Assembly: GCA_026261815.1 (NCBI GenBank)
Contig: JAMPIT010000484.1
Coordinates: 8,406,501-8,470,500, forward strand
From: Monarcha castaneiventris obscurior
Taxonomy: Eukaryota; Chordata; Aves; Passeriformes; Monarchidae
Reading direction: 5' to 3'
DNA length: 64,000 nt
In this document: piece by piece, positions 49,401 through 62,900 of the stretch
Layout: the number at the start of each line of letters is the position of its first letter
Position numbering within the stretch: the stretch's first letter is position 1
The notes under the pieces: generated by a model
What the model was told of the DNA's origin: nothing
Databases searched by the model: none
What the model saw: only the letters and a program-made list of their open reading frames with translations
Position numbers and translations under genes: made by a program

Positions 49401-49708
49401 AAGCCCAAGATGCTAAAGGAACACTGTAGCTCAGTGTGCTTGCCTAGGTTTTAGTATCTATGTCATTATTTTCTATTTGCTTTCCTAATTCATATTTGGG
49501 GTTTAATTGCAGCCTTAAATCTCTCCTTATTTTAGCAGAAATAGAAAAAAAATCACTCAGCCTGTCATAAGAAGGTCAGCTATGACCTGAGGAAACCTAA
49601 GATTGTGGTATTAATCTTTCCCTCCCGACTTCCCCATCTTTGGGGTGAAAAAATGCAATTTGCTGCCTTGCAAGATGGGTGCTATTTTGACAGGAATATG
49701 GGTCCTTG

Positions 49709-49723
49709 CCCCCCCCCCCCCCC
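49709..49723. repeat. Poly(C) run, 15 nt
   Basis: Uninterrupted C run followed by A5 (ccttg then C15 then aaaaag). Long C/G homopolymers are rare in vertebrate DNA and error-prone in sequencing, so the length should be treated with caution. Confidence 0.85.
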
Positions 49724-51349
49724 AAAAAGAAGAGCTAAAACTTAAAGACCTTAATTCACCAGCCTTAAGCCTTAGACACCCCTCCATGTGTACCTGCCTC
49801 TCACAATGTGGCAGTGCTGGGAGCTGAAACTGCCTAAAAAATAGTGTATGGTGGGGAATGGCCACCCAACAAACAGCCCTGGGGCACCTCTGTTCAGAGC
49901 TTTTGTACAGAACACATCCCAGTGAGACCCAGCAGCTGCACTGAGCAGTGCACAACTGTAGTAGCAGTAATAGCAGTAAGTGCCAGCTGCATAGAGCCTT
50001 TTGCAAAGCACCAGGCAGTAGTGTAATATTTTATGGCTGGTGGAAATTCAGCCACTGAAAAGCCAGAAAAAATGTTTTTCAGATGGTGTCTCAAGTCAGA
50101 CACCTAAATAATGCAAAGTCTCATTGCAGTTGGTGGATCAGGTCTCTGCGTAACTTACTTAGCTCTTAGTCTCAGCTTCCACTCGAGCATCAGTACTGTT
50201 ATTACACTGTGATGTAGCTAGTTTATGATGCAGTATTGGTTATTTGTGGTAGGGCAGTTCCCAGATCCTGGAGGGTCTAAGAATATCAGTATCTATATGA
50301 AGGGCAGGGAGGCAGAGGCAGCCTGGCTCTGCAGGAGGTGCTGGCACTGTCCCATCACAGCTCTGCACGCTGTCCCCTGGCCATGCTGCTGCTGTCCTGT
50401 GCATTTCTGTCATGTTCTTGTCCATTCTGTGGCTGAGATGTAATGCTTCCCTGTGTAGACGAGAGCAATTTCTGTAGCTGTGGGAGTGGGGGCACACACA
50501 CATCCCCTGACCTGGGCAGACTGTTTGTACTCACAGGTCTGACATCCGATAGGAGCTGCCAGCAGCCCACATCCTGCTTCCCTCAGGCACAATTTCTGTG
50601 GATTTCAGGGGGGTCATTCCTCCCAGGACCTAGTACCCAGGCTCTCTCTTGAGAGCTCCCTACATAAACCCAAGCACAGGAGCAGAGCACTACTGATCAT
50701 GCATCTTCTGAAATTTGAGAATCAAAAAGCACATTATCATTGCAATTCATACTAGTGCCCTACATGTCAGCTTGTGGGACAAAGGGAATCTGTGAGAAAT
50801 ACTGTATAGCAGGTCCCTAGCACTTTGAATATTTTCCTGGTATAAACACTTTTTATGATGAAATGGCCTCATCTCTGAGCAAAATCATTGTATAGCCCAA
50901 GCTGTTGTCAAAAACTTTTATGCATTGACTGCTTTTTCCACTAGACGATATTTACACTTCTCCATTCACCCCATTGATCTTCATTTTTGCAGGAAATTTT
51001 TTGGGGGTAAAATATAACCATTTTTTTTTTTAAAAAAGGTAAACATCCAAGAATTGTACTCAAGGGAAGATACACAGTGTAGACGTAGTGACAACTTAAT
51101 AGCCTGTAGTATATCAGATGTCTTCTATGCTGCCATCTTCTTGGGGAAAGTAGTTCTATACTGTGCATAAAACTGTGCATACAGAAAGCTGTGTACACTC
51201 CCTCATTTTTTTCTCTTTCAGGAATAAGCATTCTTGGCACTGGCAGAATGTGTGTGGTGTACAGGAGCTGCACAGCTCCTCTGCTGCAGGAAATAGAATA
51301 AAACATTAATTCCATTGCTCACACATTCACAACAAGCCTGTGGATTAAC

Positions 51350-51720
51350 TGTCCTTTCACAGAATACGATTTACTCGTTTCATAGAAAATACATTATTTC
51401 GTTGATTTAGCTTCTATTTGGTGTGCTAAAGTAATCAAATTTCCATATAGAAAAGTGTACACAAAGGATATGACCTTTTAAGTTTAGCAGAGAAAATAAC
51501 TGAGTGAATGTAATTAATATGCCATATAAATGCCAACAACAACATTAATGCACCATAAAATCAGGACAGTTAAAATGATATAGTCTGGAAATGAAAAAGT
51601 TACGTTTCTGGTAGCTTCATTAATTTGCTCACATGGTATTTCAGTGAAAGAAGCACAATCGCCTTATCTAAACCAGGAGAATAGATATGCAATGAGAAAA
51701 TGTACTTTTGTTAACAGGAA
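51350..51720. promoter_or_regulatory. Possible conserved non-coding element
   Basis: AT-rich complex sequence with ATTA/TAAT motifs (gaatgtaattaatatgcc, cttcattaatttgctc) and a few CpGs. No repeat family recognised. Regulatory status is a guess from composition. Confidence 0.15.
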
Positions 51721-53598
51721 GCTGGATCTTGCTTAAGGCTTGACCAAATTCCTGAGTTAGCAGCCCTTCTTATGCAGGCAGTATCATTTTTCCAGTGCTT
51801 AAACCCTTTTAATTTTCCCCTAAAACCTCATGTATGTCTCAGATCCAAAGCATGTCCACACCTGTAGGTCTGTCAGCAGTAGTGTAGTAAAATACTTGCA
51901 TTGCCATAGTTATACCATTGCAATGTATCTTTTTCTAGACTAAAAATTTTTCCTGATGTTGATTTCTCATACAGAAAATTTCCCTGTCATGTTTATAGCC
52001 CAATATCCTCCTGTGGGTAAGGTCTTCACAGGGGATAAATGCTTCCTAAGGTTCCTATGGGCAGTTTGTACCTAACTTTAACAAAGAGGTCGTCAGGGGA
52101 AAAAGCCTGGGTTGTTTTGGGGGTTTGTTTGTTTTTTGGTGGTTTTTTTTGGTGGTTCTAGAATGCAAAAATAACAGCAAAATTAATATCTAAACTCAAG
52201 AGCTGAAACTTCAGTAGAAGTCATTCTGCCACCTCTGTGCTGGGGGCTGGCAAATGCTTCCCATCACTGCAAGGGTGTGTTGTGGCTGTCACCATGACTA
52301 AGGCATCTGTGCAGCTGTTCCAACCTCAGGTTAGTTATTAAAGGTTAAAGAAACAGTGGAGAAAAGAGACAAACCTTTAGCTTAAAATAAGAGTGGATCT
52401 ATTCTTCCCACTGTGTGTGCCCAGCTCCCATTAATATAAAATGTTAATGATAGTTATGTGTTCACATCAAAGGCAGAGCACAGCCTTTCATCTCACTTAA
52501 ATCTTATTCAAATAATTAATGGAAGTAGTTGTCTACAAAAAAAAAGATGTTAAGAAACTCCTTTGTAGAGCATTGCAAACTTTGCTGCCCCTGGGGAGCA
52601 GCACCTAGAGTCTAGGATCCTAATAAATTGTATTTAAGTGGGTCTGTCCCTGCTTTCCACCAGTCTTGACTGTGTTGCATCCTAAAAAACTGTGAAACCT
52701 TATTGGCATTGCAATAGATGATTCAACCAAAATCAAATCAAAAATCCCTGACAAGGACTATGTTATGAAAATAATCATAAATCTTATGTTGTGGTATCTG
52801 CGTGTACCAGCATTAAGCATTTCACTCAGGCCTGCGCCAACATGAAAAAATGGGGGAAAAGATGTCATCTGAAGTCCTCATATCTGCTCTGCATCTGTTG
52901 TTGTCTTGTGTGCAGGGTCCTGCCAAGCACTGCCACTGCCCCTTGCTTTGGTCACAACCACAGGTCTGGAACAATTCCCCTGGGGAGGCAGAGAGGGATA
53001 AGCCCAGTCCCCAGCTCTCATTAGCTGACATTAGAGTCAGCCTCATCTCTGATGGCTTTTAGACTTCCTGCAAAGGCTGACATGGCCCCCTGAAGCTCCC
53101 CTCTCTGGAAATGCAATGGTTTCTTTCGTGGGGTTGCTTCTGGTGGTGCTGCCCGAGGGAATGGAGGTGGGAATGTGCAGCCCAGCTGGGCTGAGGCTTC
53201 ATCTCTGGAGGGCTCCACATAGCTTACCCCTGGTACTCCACCCTTGGGACTCAGAAAGAGCTCTCTTCATGGGCAGCAGGACTCCAGGGTTGCAAGAAGG
53301 GGCTTGAAGGCAACTCCTGCCAGAAGGAACTGCCTGCTCCTCACAGCTCTGACAATACCCACACAGTTTCTGCTTCTCCAGCTCTACTCTGCCCTGTGTG
53401 ATCCCCAGTCCAAGAGAAACTTCTGAGACATAGCACAAATATTGATTTCAGGAAGAACGTTTGCTCAGTGTTTTGGTTGATATCTGGAGTCCTCCCTACC
53501 GTGGGTCACTGCTGCGTGTACAGAGCTGGAGCAAACAGGGTTTGCTGGATATGCAGGGACACAGCTGCCAGGAAACGCCTCCTTGGATATTAATGATT

Positions 53599-53624
53599 AT
53601 TAATAATTAATATTAATTATTAAT
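53599..53624. repeat. Perfect 26-bp AT-only palindrome
   Basis: The 26 bases, all A or T, are exactly self-complementary about the centre at 53611/53612 and contain repeated attaat/attatt units. The palindrome stops at 53625 (c). It offers several overlapping TAAT homeodomain cores, or may be a cruciform-prone simple repeat. Confidence 0.9.
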
Positions 53625-54039
53625 CTGAAAATGATGCTGGTGTGGATAATGTCTGTAATAGAATGTAGTGTCCAGAGGCAGCAGTTTGGTACTTCGGCGT
53701 TAATTTATCCATGACATATGGATCCCTGCCATTTGCCAACCATGACTCCTTTAATCTGTGACTTCCTCAAAAAAGACCTTGAAAGTAGAGAACAGTAATA
53801 TATTTTAGAACTTTAGAAATCAGAAAGTTTTTTATACATAGATGTGCGCCATAGAAGTGCCTATAAATAGATATTAAAACATGCAATTTATAGCCTGTCA
53901 TTTCATGGCCTTTCAAGACTAGAAATAAAGCCATGTTCTACTGGGAAAATGAGATTTGTAGTTTTCCATGGCTTAAAGCTCCTGTTACTAACCCTGATGG
54001 GCTGCAAGATATTGGACAAGATATCTGTCATGGGTCTGG

Positions 54040-54059
54040 AATATATATATAATATATAT
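54040..54059. repeat. (TA)n short microsatellite
   Basis: atatatatat-aatatatat, followed by gggtgtatata. Simple low-complexity sequence. Confidence 0.85.
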
Positions 54060-57000
54060 GGGTGTATATAAATTAGGGGGAAATGATGAAGTTTCTACCA
54101 GTAAATGAACAAGTTAGGAGATTGTAAGATAACTTGGTGGTGCCTGAGGGAAATACTCCCAGTGAGAGTAATTTTTTTTTCCTCAGTAATGATAACTTTA
54201 AAAAGGCAATTAATCCACTCTCCCCGGCAAACGAAGTCAATGGCATCATAATGTCCTACTAGTGCTCCAAGGTAAAATGAGCTCTCTTAATGCACTTCTA
54301 AAATAATTTTGGAGCTGTGGCAATTCCTGTGGCAGTGGGGCAAGGGTCCTGCCTGGAGGATCTGGCTCTGAGGTTGGCTCTCTCCAGTTTCCCTGGAGCA
54401 CAGTGTGAGATGTGCTCACTCCAAGCTCCCATGCTTCCTGTGGGAAGGAAGAGCTGGCAGGACTGCAAAGCAAAAGATTAATTAACAAAATGAGAGACCA
54501 AATAAGCAAGGGGCTCAGTTTCATCCTTATACTTGTTTCTCATTTATTTGTCTCTGAGTGTCTCTGAGTGTCTCAGAGATGTGTTATATTTGTATTAATC
54601 CATGCAAATCTGTCCAAGGTGGGCACGTGCCCTCCTCAGTCCCAGGGACCTCAGCTTGTCCTGACGGCAGGGGAAGGGGTGCTGGGACATGTCACTTCAA
54701 TTAGATGCCTAAAATCAGACTTGCTGTCCTCAAACCTCCTACTGTCCCTGATTTTTATGTGGATGTCTCCAGAATCTTTAGACACACTTTTCCTTAGAAA
54801 AGATTGGGATTTGAAAGGATGTGTGAAAAAGATATAGCTGAGCTGCTAAAAATTTAAGTAAATAATTTAAATAACTTATTCAATATATATAAAAATTAAA
54901 TGCCCAGCAACAGTATCCCTCTTTTAGCAGTACATATTTATTAAAACAATTTGGAGATGTAAATTATAATCAGTCATAGGTATGTACCTAACCCTGACTT
55001 TTAATCTTAGCTGTTCCATCCTCCAAATTAATTATAAAATGTATGATTTTTTTCATCATCTAAATCCAGCAAGAACATTTAATCAGAAGTGGTTTAAAAT
55101 ACAACTGCTCTGTCCCAAACCAGGATTGCAAATGAGATTCTGTCTTTAGCTTAAAGTGTAGTTTCTGGTCAAAGCATTTATTTCGGTGAGATGATAGTTG
55201 CACACGTGCTAATTTCACTGTAACCTTGTAAGATGTAATAGTTTTTGAAAACAATATTCTTGCTAATTAAAAAAGGACTGTGGAGATATTAATTTGAACT
55301 GTAGAAGAAGTAGAGAAGTAGAGGTAAAATTGATACAAATGAAGGAATTCTGTGATGCATTATTGAGCTGTGAAGAGTGGGAGCAGTTTTGGAGATGTGC
55401 TGGATCTCCTGGCTTTGCAAGTGGCAGTGGTGGATGGCTGTGACTCCCATGTTGGTGGGGTCTCACATTTGTCACCCTGAGGAGCTGAGCAGCTTTGGCA
55501 GAGGGCTGGGGATGGCCACGCTGGGGTCTCACTCTCCTTCAGCTTTGGCGAGCGAGAAAACAAGCCCCCCCAAATTACAGACTGATTCCCAAAATGCTGT
55601 CTGCTCGTTTAGGATTGTTCTGTAGCAGAGACTTTGTGACTGGTCTTGGGGGGAAGTCCCTGACCTTTGGATAACAAGTGCTGTCAGGGAGGCAAAGGGT
55701 TAAATCTGAGGGCAACAGCCACAAAAACCATTTTTTGTTAATAACCTCCATTAAGCCTGGGAGAAGAAGCGAAGCAGCCTCCCAGGGGAACTTTTCAGTC
55801 CAACATTTGTCAACACTGGCAAGGACAGTTCTCTTTTCAAGAATGTGTTTGCAGTTGAGTTTTTCCCAGGTCCAGATTTCCCCTCCCAGGCTGGCACGGC
55901 CAGTGCCACACGAGGGACCTGCTCATGTACAACAGAGGTGCCACGTGTTTGTCCTCTGAGGGATCAAAGTGCCCTCATCTGCAAGAGACATGCAAGGGAG
56001 GGGTTTTAATTGAAACATTAAATTACAAACTTTGCAAATTACAGGCACATTTTCAATTTCTGACCTGTTAGGTTAGGGTACTTGCTCTGAGACTGCCTCA
56101 TTAACTGCAGTAACTCAGCCTCTAGGATCTCTGTGCTGTTTGATGAGGCAGATATCCTATCTTTTCTGTAATTTGGGAGAAGATATGTACTTTTTTTTTC
56201 CTGAGGGCTGAGGTCCTCTAGGGTTAGACTGCATCTGAATTTCACTGTAATGGAGGAGCTCAGCAAAGTCACAGGACTCAGCTCACTGGATGATTGGTAT
56301 CTCATGGCTTCAGAATGTTTATTCATGAAGCTGGACATTATGAAAAAAGGTGGACACTGGCAAGGGGATGTATTAGTTGTTTGGAAACTTCCTAGCAAAA
56401 TATTCAAATTTAAAAATTTGTCACTAGATGATGAAAGCTGGCAGTTTTGTCTCATTGGGATGCTAATGGTTGCTCTTCCTCTTTCATAATTTCCATGGAA
56501 ATCCTGAGAGCTTTGTGTTAACGGTTACTGTTACTTTTTTTCTCTGAAGCAGAACTTCTTCTGTCAAATAGAATTTAGTTTAGAAAATTTCATCCTCACA
56601 CACTATGAGTGCAGCTCATTTCCATCACTTCCAGACATATTTCTGTGTGTACACATACATATTCTTCAACAGAGAAACACAGTTGGTTATTGAGGGGTGT
56701 GGGGTGTGTTTCTGTAATTTTCACATCTTGGGAAGAAAGTCAGGTACTAAAGAGATGAAATATACCTCTAAACTGGCAGAGCATTATCTAGAAACTTTCC
56801 ATAGTTATGTCTTTTCAAAACTTGTGGGGAAAAAAAGTACTGAAAGCAGAGGATGAAAAATTAATCTCTGAAAGTGCAGCAGTACCAGTAGTGGATGAAG
56901 CAGGGCTGGGAGGCAAAAGCTCTTACAGTTCACCAAGAAGGACTTTCTTTGTACTGAAGAACACAATTCACAAGTCCACAGAAATGCCTTAGATGTACAG

Positions 57001-58179
57001 AGTTAAAAAAAACAAAACCCCACATGTATTTCTGGTTGTGAGAGAAGCTGCTTCCAAGGGGGGAAGACTTGCAGGACTGACTGCAAAGAGGAAAACAGAA
57101 AATGGACTTGAGGCTCCCAGAGCTACAGTCGCACATGGAGGGGAGCAGAAAGGACCTGGTCCAGCTGAGCCAACATGAAAATGGAAAATGAATCCAAGAC
57201 TAGACTGTGTCTGCTGGGATGTAAGATCAGGCTCCAGTGCCCCACCTAGCTGAGCCATTTACATTAGAGACACAACATCACACTGCCCCACAGCTTAGGG
57301 GATTAATTCCCAGCAGCCACTGCCTTTTCCGAGGATGGCAGAGCCAGTTGTGCCCATCCACAACACTCCATCATCCCCAGGTGTCCGCAGACCTCAGTGG
57401 TCCCTTTGGATGCCGTGTCAGCATCCTGCCGTGCATGGCTGGAGCTCCCAAGATGTGACATTGCAGTGACACACAGTCTGTGCCTCTGGGCTCATATCTG
57501 TTAGCCCCATGCTCAACTTTCTAACCATATGAAGAGCAGGCCTGCTCTCAACTTTCCGTATTGAACCACGCCTTGGTTCTTTCAAAGCGTAACATTCGTG
57601 CATTTTGATTTAAATTAATGCCTTCTCCACCCTCAAATAAGACTGAAAGCTGAATAAGGACTCCTTAGAAATATGGGATATGTAAATAAAAGAAGGTCCA
57701 CTGCAATCAGCCGAGGCATCTCTTGTTGGTCAGAAAGCAAAGAAGGAGCATGGGACGGTTGGGTTAACTGTGTTTGTGAAGGCAAAGGAAGTGACTTTAA
57801 AAACACTTTTCCAGGTTTTAGCTCAGTACCTTTTTTTCCATCATCATTATTTCCCCAGTGTTGTTGAACCTGGGGTCCTTCTGTTACAGCTGTATTGTTT
57901 TGCCCCAGACTATTTCCTCACAGCCTGTTCCCTGGCAGTAAATCTTTATTCACTCAGAATGTGTTTCAGAGTGAAAGTCCCAAGCACGTCCAAAAACTGT
58001 TACTAGTAAAATTCTCAGTTTGTTCAAATATTTCTTTTTGTTGTTTCCTGGGTTTTGCCTGTAAGAGAAAATAACAACAAAATGTCAAGTATGCATGGTG
58101 AATGGGGTACCTAAACTCCCCCTAAAAAACCAACCCCAAATTTTCACTTGATCCTAAAAGCTGAAAAGGCAAATAATAA

Positions 58180-58460
58180 ACTTGCATGTTCTAATCAACA
58201 TATTTTTCCTTTGCAGATATTCTAAAGACTAATTAAGATCTGCTGTTAGCTGAGCAACTTAATAAATTATTAACATTTTTGTTTAGATGCATAATTTATA
58301 TATAAATGGAAAAAGGAATTTTGTAATGCAGTTTCAATTTTAAGTGCAGTCTGTGTGTATATGCTTTGTTGCTATCCATTTTAAAAAGGAGCTTTGATAA
58401 CCATGATTAATCTGTGTGCCTGGATTAAAGCTTTTCTCCAATTTCATGTTTTTGAAAACA
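58180..58460. promoter_or_regulatory. Possible conserved enhancer-like element
   Basis: AT-rich complex sequence with agactaattaagatc, ttaataaattattaac and a palindromic GATTAATC (58405-58412). The last overlaps two K50-homeodomain (OTX/PITX-type) half-sites. No repeat family. Function inferred from motif density only. Confidence 0.22.
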
Positions 58461-59617
58461 GTTAATAAATGGTACAAATTTCAAGAGAGACAGAGAATCA
58501 CACAAGGTGCAATACAACCTCACCATCCCAGAAAGACAGATTAGGATTTATAAACTCAACAACTTCCAGGATAAGAGTGAAGGGAATGCCAAAATAGAAC
58601 TGAAGGTGTAAAGTCTGCAATATATCAAGTTTTTCTCATGGCGGATAAATTCTGTTGCAAGAACACCCAAATGCTGGATGTTCCAACAATCTTTGCTGAA
58701 ATATGGTATGTAAATAGGTGATGGGCAGCATGATGGAAATGCTGTCAGAGCTAGCTGTGACTCCAGGAGTAGGAGAGGAAGGCTCCAAGAGAAAAAATAA
58801 ATCACAGTGTGAATGAAAAGCACAATGAAAGCACTAATAGCAGAAGCAGTGCTTGGAGGACATGTCGATTTGCAAATTAATTCCTGAAATTTTTATGGAG
58901 TTTCAGGATCCTCAGCAGCTGAGCACTGCTGAAAATATTGCCGTGTGGCAGACCTGTGTGGAGAGCTGAAGTGTCTGATAGAATGAGGTATCATCCCCTG
59001 CATGCAGAGCTGTGGCTGGAGTCTCTGGGGAGGAACCAGCATTACATTAAGTGAAGATGAGTTTAAGGCTAAATTTGGGAGGAGTATGGGATCATGTAAG
59101 GGTGGAATTGCAGGCTGCAATGATTCATCAGGGCCAGAGCAGAGGGGCACTGGCCCAGGGCTTTTGACTTAAAAAGGCAGAGTTTAGCCAGCAGCCGAAT
59201 TCAAAGCTATGCCTAATGTTATGCTAAGGTTTGCAGAATATGTGGCAAGTTCCTGTGCAGGTTTAGGAGAATGAAATAAAAGACATTATAGGAACATTCG
59301 TTCTGGAAAGAGGCACGTTCTGAGAGGGAAATGAATGGTGAAACTGAGTCTGGTATGAAGGGCAGTGGAGCTGCCTGTATGCAGACCTGCAAGAGGATGA
59401 CTGATAAATGGTGTAGATTTTTAAAGATAAACCAGACGAAAATGCAGTGAGAAACTCAGTTTTAAGAAGTGCTGCATCTGACTTACCAGCTGATACACTG
59501 CTCCCCTTGCAATGTCTACAGGAGCATCATAGTACAGGAAGAGAACAGAAAAATCTCAAGTTGGAAGGAAACAAGGAGCTTTAAATGCTGTATGTAAACA
59601 TTTGTATGAACCCCAGA

Positions 59618-59940
59618 TATTTGATGAGCCTGGAGAAGGCTGAGGAGATCTAGCAGCCTTTTAGTACCTAAAGGGGCTACAAGACAGCTGAAGATGGACT
59701 TCTTACAAAGGGCTTGAAGGGATAGGACAAGGGGGAGTGGCCTTAAACTGCAAGAGGAATTAGGTTAGATAATAAAAAGAAATTTTTTACTGTGAGGGTG
59801 GTGAGACACTGGAGCCAGTTGCCCAGAGAAGCTGTGGATGCCCCATCAAGGCCAGGTTGGATGGGGCTCTGAGCAACCTGGTCTAGTGGAAGGTGTCCCT
59901 GCCCATGGCAGGGGGTGGACTGAATGATCCCTAAGGTCAA
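59618..59940 (+). mobile_element. CR1 LINE fragment lacking its 3' terminus
   Basis: It starts near gagcctggagaaggctgagg and runs through the ORF2 end (gaggaattaggttagataat, gagggtggtgagacactgg, gttgcccagagaagctgtgg) and the 3' UTR (ctggtctagtggaaggtgtc). It stops after gaatgatccctaaggtcaa without the terminal ATTCTATG repeats. It is therefore truncated at both ends, the 3' loss presumably by later deletion. The minus-strand open frame 59743-60240 starts outside and reads antisense through it. Confidence 0.85.
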
Positions 59941-62900
59941 TAATGAGCTGAAATAAATATTTTTAAAAATAAATATGGCACATGAAATGAGGTGGATTTT
60001 CATTAGACAGTGCCAGTTCTGCCTCAGAGATGCGAGAGTGCTGAAATATTTCCTAGGGGCTGATGTTGTGGGCAGTCTCTGTGTGCCCCAGCAGCGTGGC
60101 CGAGGGTGTGGGCAGCAGGGCCATGGGGCTCCCAGCAGGAACACTTCTGGGAGTGCTGCAGTTGAGCTGTGTAGGGACAGTGCTGGGGCTTTCTGTGCCT
60201 GCAGAAGAGTGCAAATGCACTTCACCTGCACCTGCAGCAAGTTCTGAAAGCTTACGGTAAAGTTTGGAGTGATCTCCTCTGTAAATCAGATTATACCCAC
60301 AGCACTGTATCCTTAAGGAAACACTCTTGTTTCTGTGATGAAGAGGCAAGGGAGATTATTCCTTCTGATGCAGGCTTTCTATTAGAAGAGCAGCTAAAGA
60401 TGGTAATTTTTTAATCCCCCTTCCAAAAAAGCTTCAGAGAAAGCAGACCTTTTTTTTGTTTGTTTTCTGCTGTGGTATTGTATCAGAGACTAAGTTGAGC
60501 AACACAGATTTACTTTGAATAGATCTGCCTCAATACTGCTGCAAAAATTGGGGATTCAGAAACTGACAGATTCTGAAAATTGCATAGAACATACAGGATT
60601 TTGGGCATTGCTTGTTAATTGGTCTTCTGCAAGGACTGAGTGTTCTGCCTTGTAGGCTGAAAATCAGCAAAGCTACACTACCACACATAGCGATTTAAAA
60701 TGTTTAATTATTTTTTAACTTTGTCAATAAGGACCTCCAAACCATGCTAAGGATCAATTCTGATTTCAAACTAAAACATACTTGCAATAAAAAGATTTTA
60801 TTCTAATATGAACATCATATTTTATTGAAAATAATAATTTTTTTTAATGGTCTGTTGAATAAATATCTTTAAAAAGGGAAGCTGTTAGTTTTCCCATTTA
60901 TAAACTGCATATTTACATGTTCCTTCTCTAATATTTTTCTGATATTCTTGAATAATCTGTTCCAACAAATCTAATACAGGTACTTGACTCATTCTTTAAT
61001 CTTATTTTTAGGCATTTAAGTAAGGGACTGAATCTCCATAAATGCCTATTACCCAGAATTTTTGTTGCCTGAAAGAATTGACAAGTGCCTAAGCAAGTTT
61101 CCAGTAGAAAAATTGCAAAATATATGCAGAGCACTTACACAGGGGACTTTCTGGAGTTCTCAAGTGACGTCCTGTGGTCCAGCTTGTTACGGGGAAGTTA
61201 AAATCCAGAGAGCATTTCCCCATCCTCTGTTAGTCAAAAAAGAAAATGTAACCCCATATTTATTTTCTTTCCCTTTAAACAGGGCTGTGTATAACCCTGT
61301 GTAATAGAATTCCAGTGTTACATGCTCATGGATGAAAATCCTCTGTTTGACCTCCTGCAAGGTACTCAGGAAAGCAAAATGGAATAGCCTAAAAACATGG
61401 AAATAAAAACGGGCAGGGTAACAAGATTAAATTGGTGGTTGTAAAATAAAATTATTTTTCCTATGCCTTTTCTGACATCCCTCCAATCTGAAATATACAG
61501 GGGATTTTTTTTTTTTTTTTGGCTGCCCAGATTGTTTCTGGTTGCAGAATTATACACTGATAGAAATAGTGTTTGGATATGGACTCTAGGAAACTTGATC
61601 ACCTTTATCTGGTCTTTTGGGTATGTCTGTCATTGTCTTTACTTTGGAGTTGACATGGATACTGACTCCATTAGCTGTTAATTGGGAGGAGAAGAGACAG
61701 ATCTTATTTCAGGTTTTCCCAGGATGCTTGGGGATGTATTTTCAACCAATGTCAGACGAGCTTCCATCTTGCACTAACTCAGGGTTTTCTCTTAATTATT
61801 TTGCATCAGTTTTATCAGAAAGTAGTTAGTCTTTCATAGCACTTACTCAGTAGAAACAATAAAAGATGAGATGAATACATTAGCTGCATTACTCTCTGAA
61901 ATAAGAAAACACATTTCCTTCCTCAGACAGACTACACCCAAGCACCCTGCACATGCTGTGGTTTAAATAAGCAGGCTGCCCATGTCAGTCCACCTCACTG
62001 AATCAGAAAATGAATTTCAAGCAAATAAAATGTCACTCTAGTTTCTAGCAAGTCTTGAGAGCTACAATTTTATTTAGCTGTAAATTTACTGAAGAAAGAT
62101 TCCTTTAATATTTTATTACTCTAGTGGATTAAACCTTGTATAAATCAACAAATTAGCAGTCACACTATATTTGCGTTCAGAAGAGGGCTGGGGAAGGTGA
62201 AGGCAAGATTACTCCTTCCTGGCAAGCTGACCAAACTCTAAAGCTAAATTGAATGACTTCAGCATGCTTAGAGCAGTACAGAAGTGAGGTGAGGATGATA
62301 AATAATACACACTGGCTGCAGCTAAAGCAGGTGCAAAGTAGGAAGATTTTCATTTGTCTTTGAAGTTTTCTTTTACTTCCCCCTTTGGTGTGGATCAAAG
62401 GCATCTCAGTTTCGGGGGGTTCTTTGGGAGCTCAAAAGCCATGACATGGTGACTTCTATGCAACTTCTTCTGCCCTGCTATACGTACACCTCTTGTTCAA
62501 TTTTCAACAGTGTTGCTTGCAACAGCTGGCCAAAAAAAAAGAATTCAGTCTCTTTAATATTCAGAGGCACTATGCCTTCTCATAATTCCTCAGCTTCTTT
62601 TTTTTTGTTGTTGTTTATATAAATAATTTAAATCGGGAGAGAAATATAGGTAGATGAAAACAGGTGCTCCAAGTGTGGAGTGGGCTTTGGGGACTGACTT
62701 GAAACAGAAGCAAATGGTCCTTGGCACCTTGTGAGAATGTTGAATGGTTTTATTGTTCTTTCCACCAGTTTGGTTTCCCTCCTCGTAAGCAGCAAAATGC
62801 TGCAATGGCAGAGGGGATGGCTCTGTGTCCAGACAGAGAGGAGCAAATGTCCTCCAGTGAGATGCTGCTGTCATATTCCATGGTTTGTTACAAACGTGGT

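Larger units (their letters stand above)
39261..59617. other. Long unique non-coding DNA, no gene recognised
   Basis: About 20 kb without a recognisable gene or interspersed repeat. AT-rich stretches alternate with GC-richer ones (42080-42320, 46480-46850, 47150-47630, 48230-48930, 52860-53420, 55380-55560, 57230-57480). Open frames reach 156 codons (47154-47624, plus), in a pyrimidine-rich tract. Minor simple repeats include A17 at 41060-41076, (TTTG)n at 43309-43330, (CT)n then T14 at 46881-46906, C15 at 49709-49723 and (TA)n at 54040-54059. Enhancer-like stretches are listed separately. Confidence 0.5.

Noticed and set aside
54553..54582. Triplicated tgtctctgag-like unit
   Set aside because: Very short three-unit slippage repeat with no further structure.
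56039..56455. 138-codon minus-strand frame with a hydrophilic, protein-like C-terminal part
   Set aside because: No domain, no splice or promoter context; the length is within chance expectation for this window.
59743..60240. 165-codon minus-strand frame
   Set aside because: Much of it reads antisense through a CR1 fragment, and the remainder has no recognisable domain.
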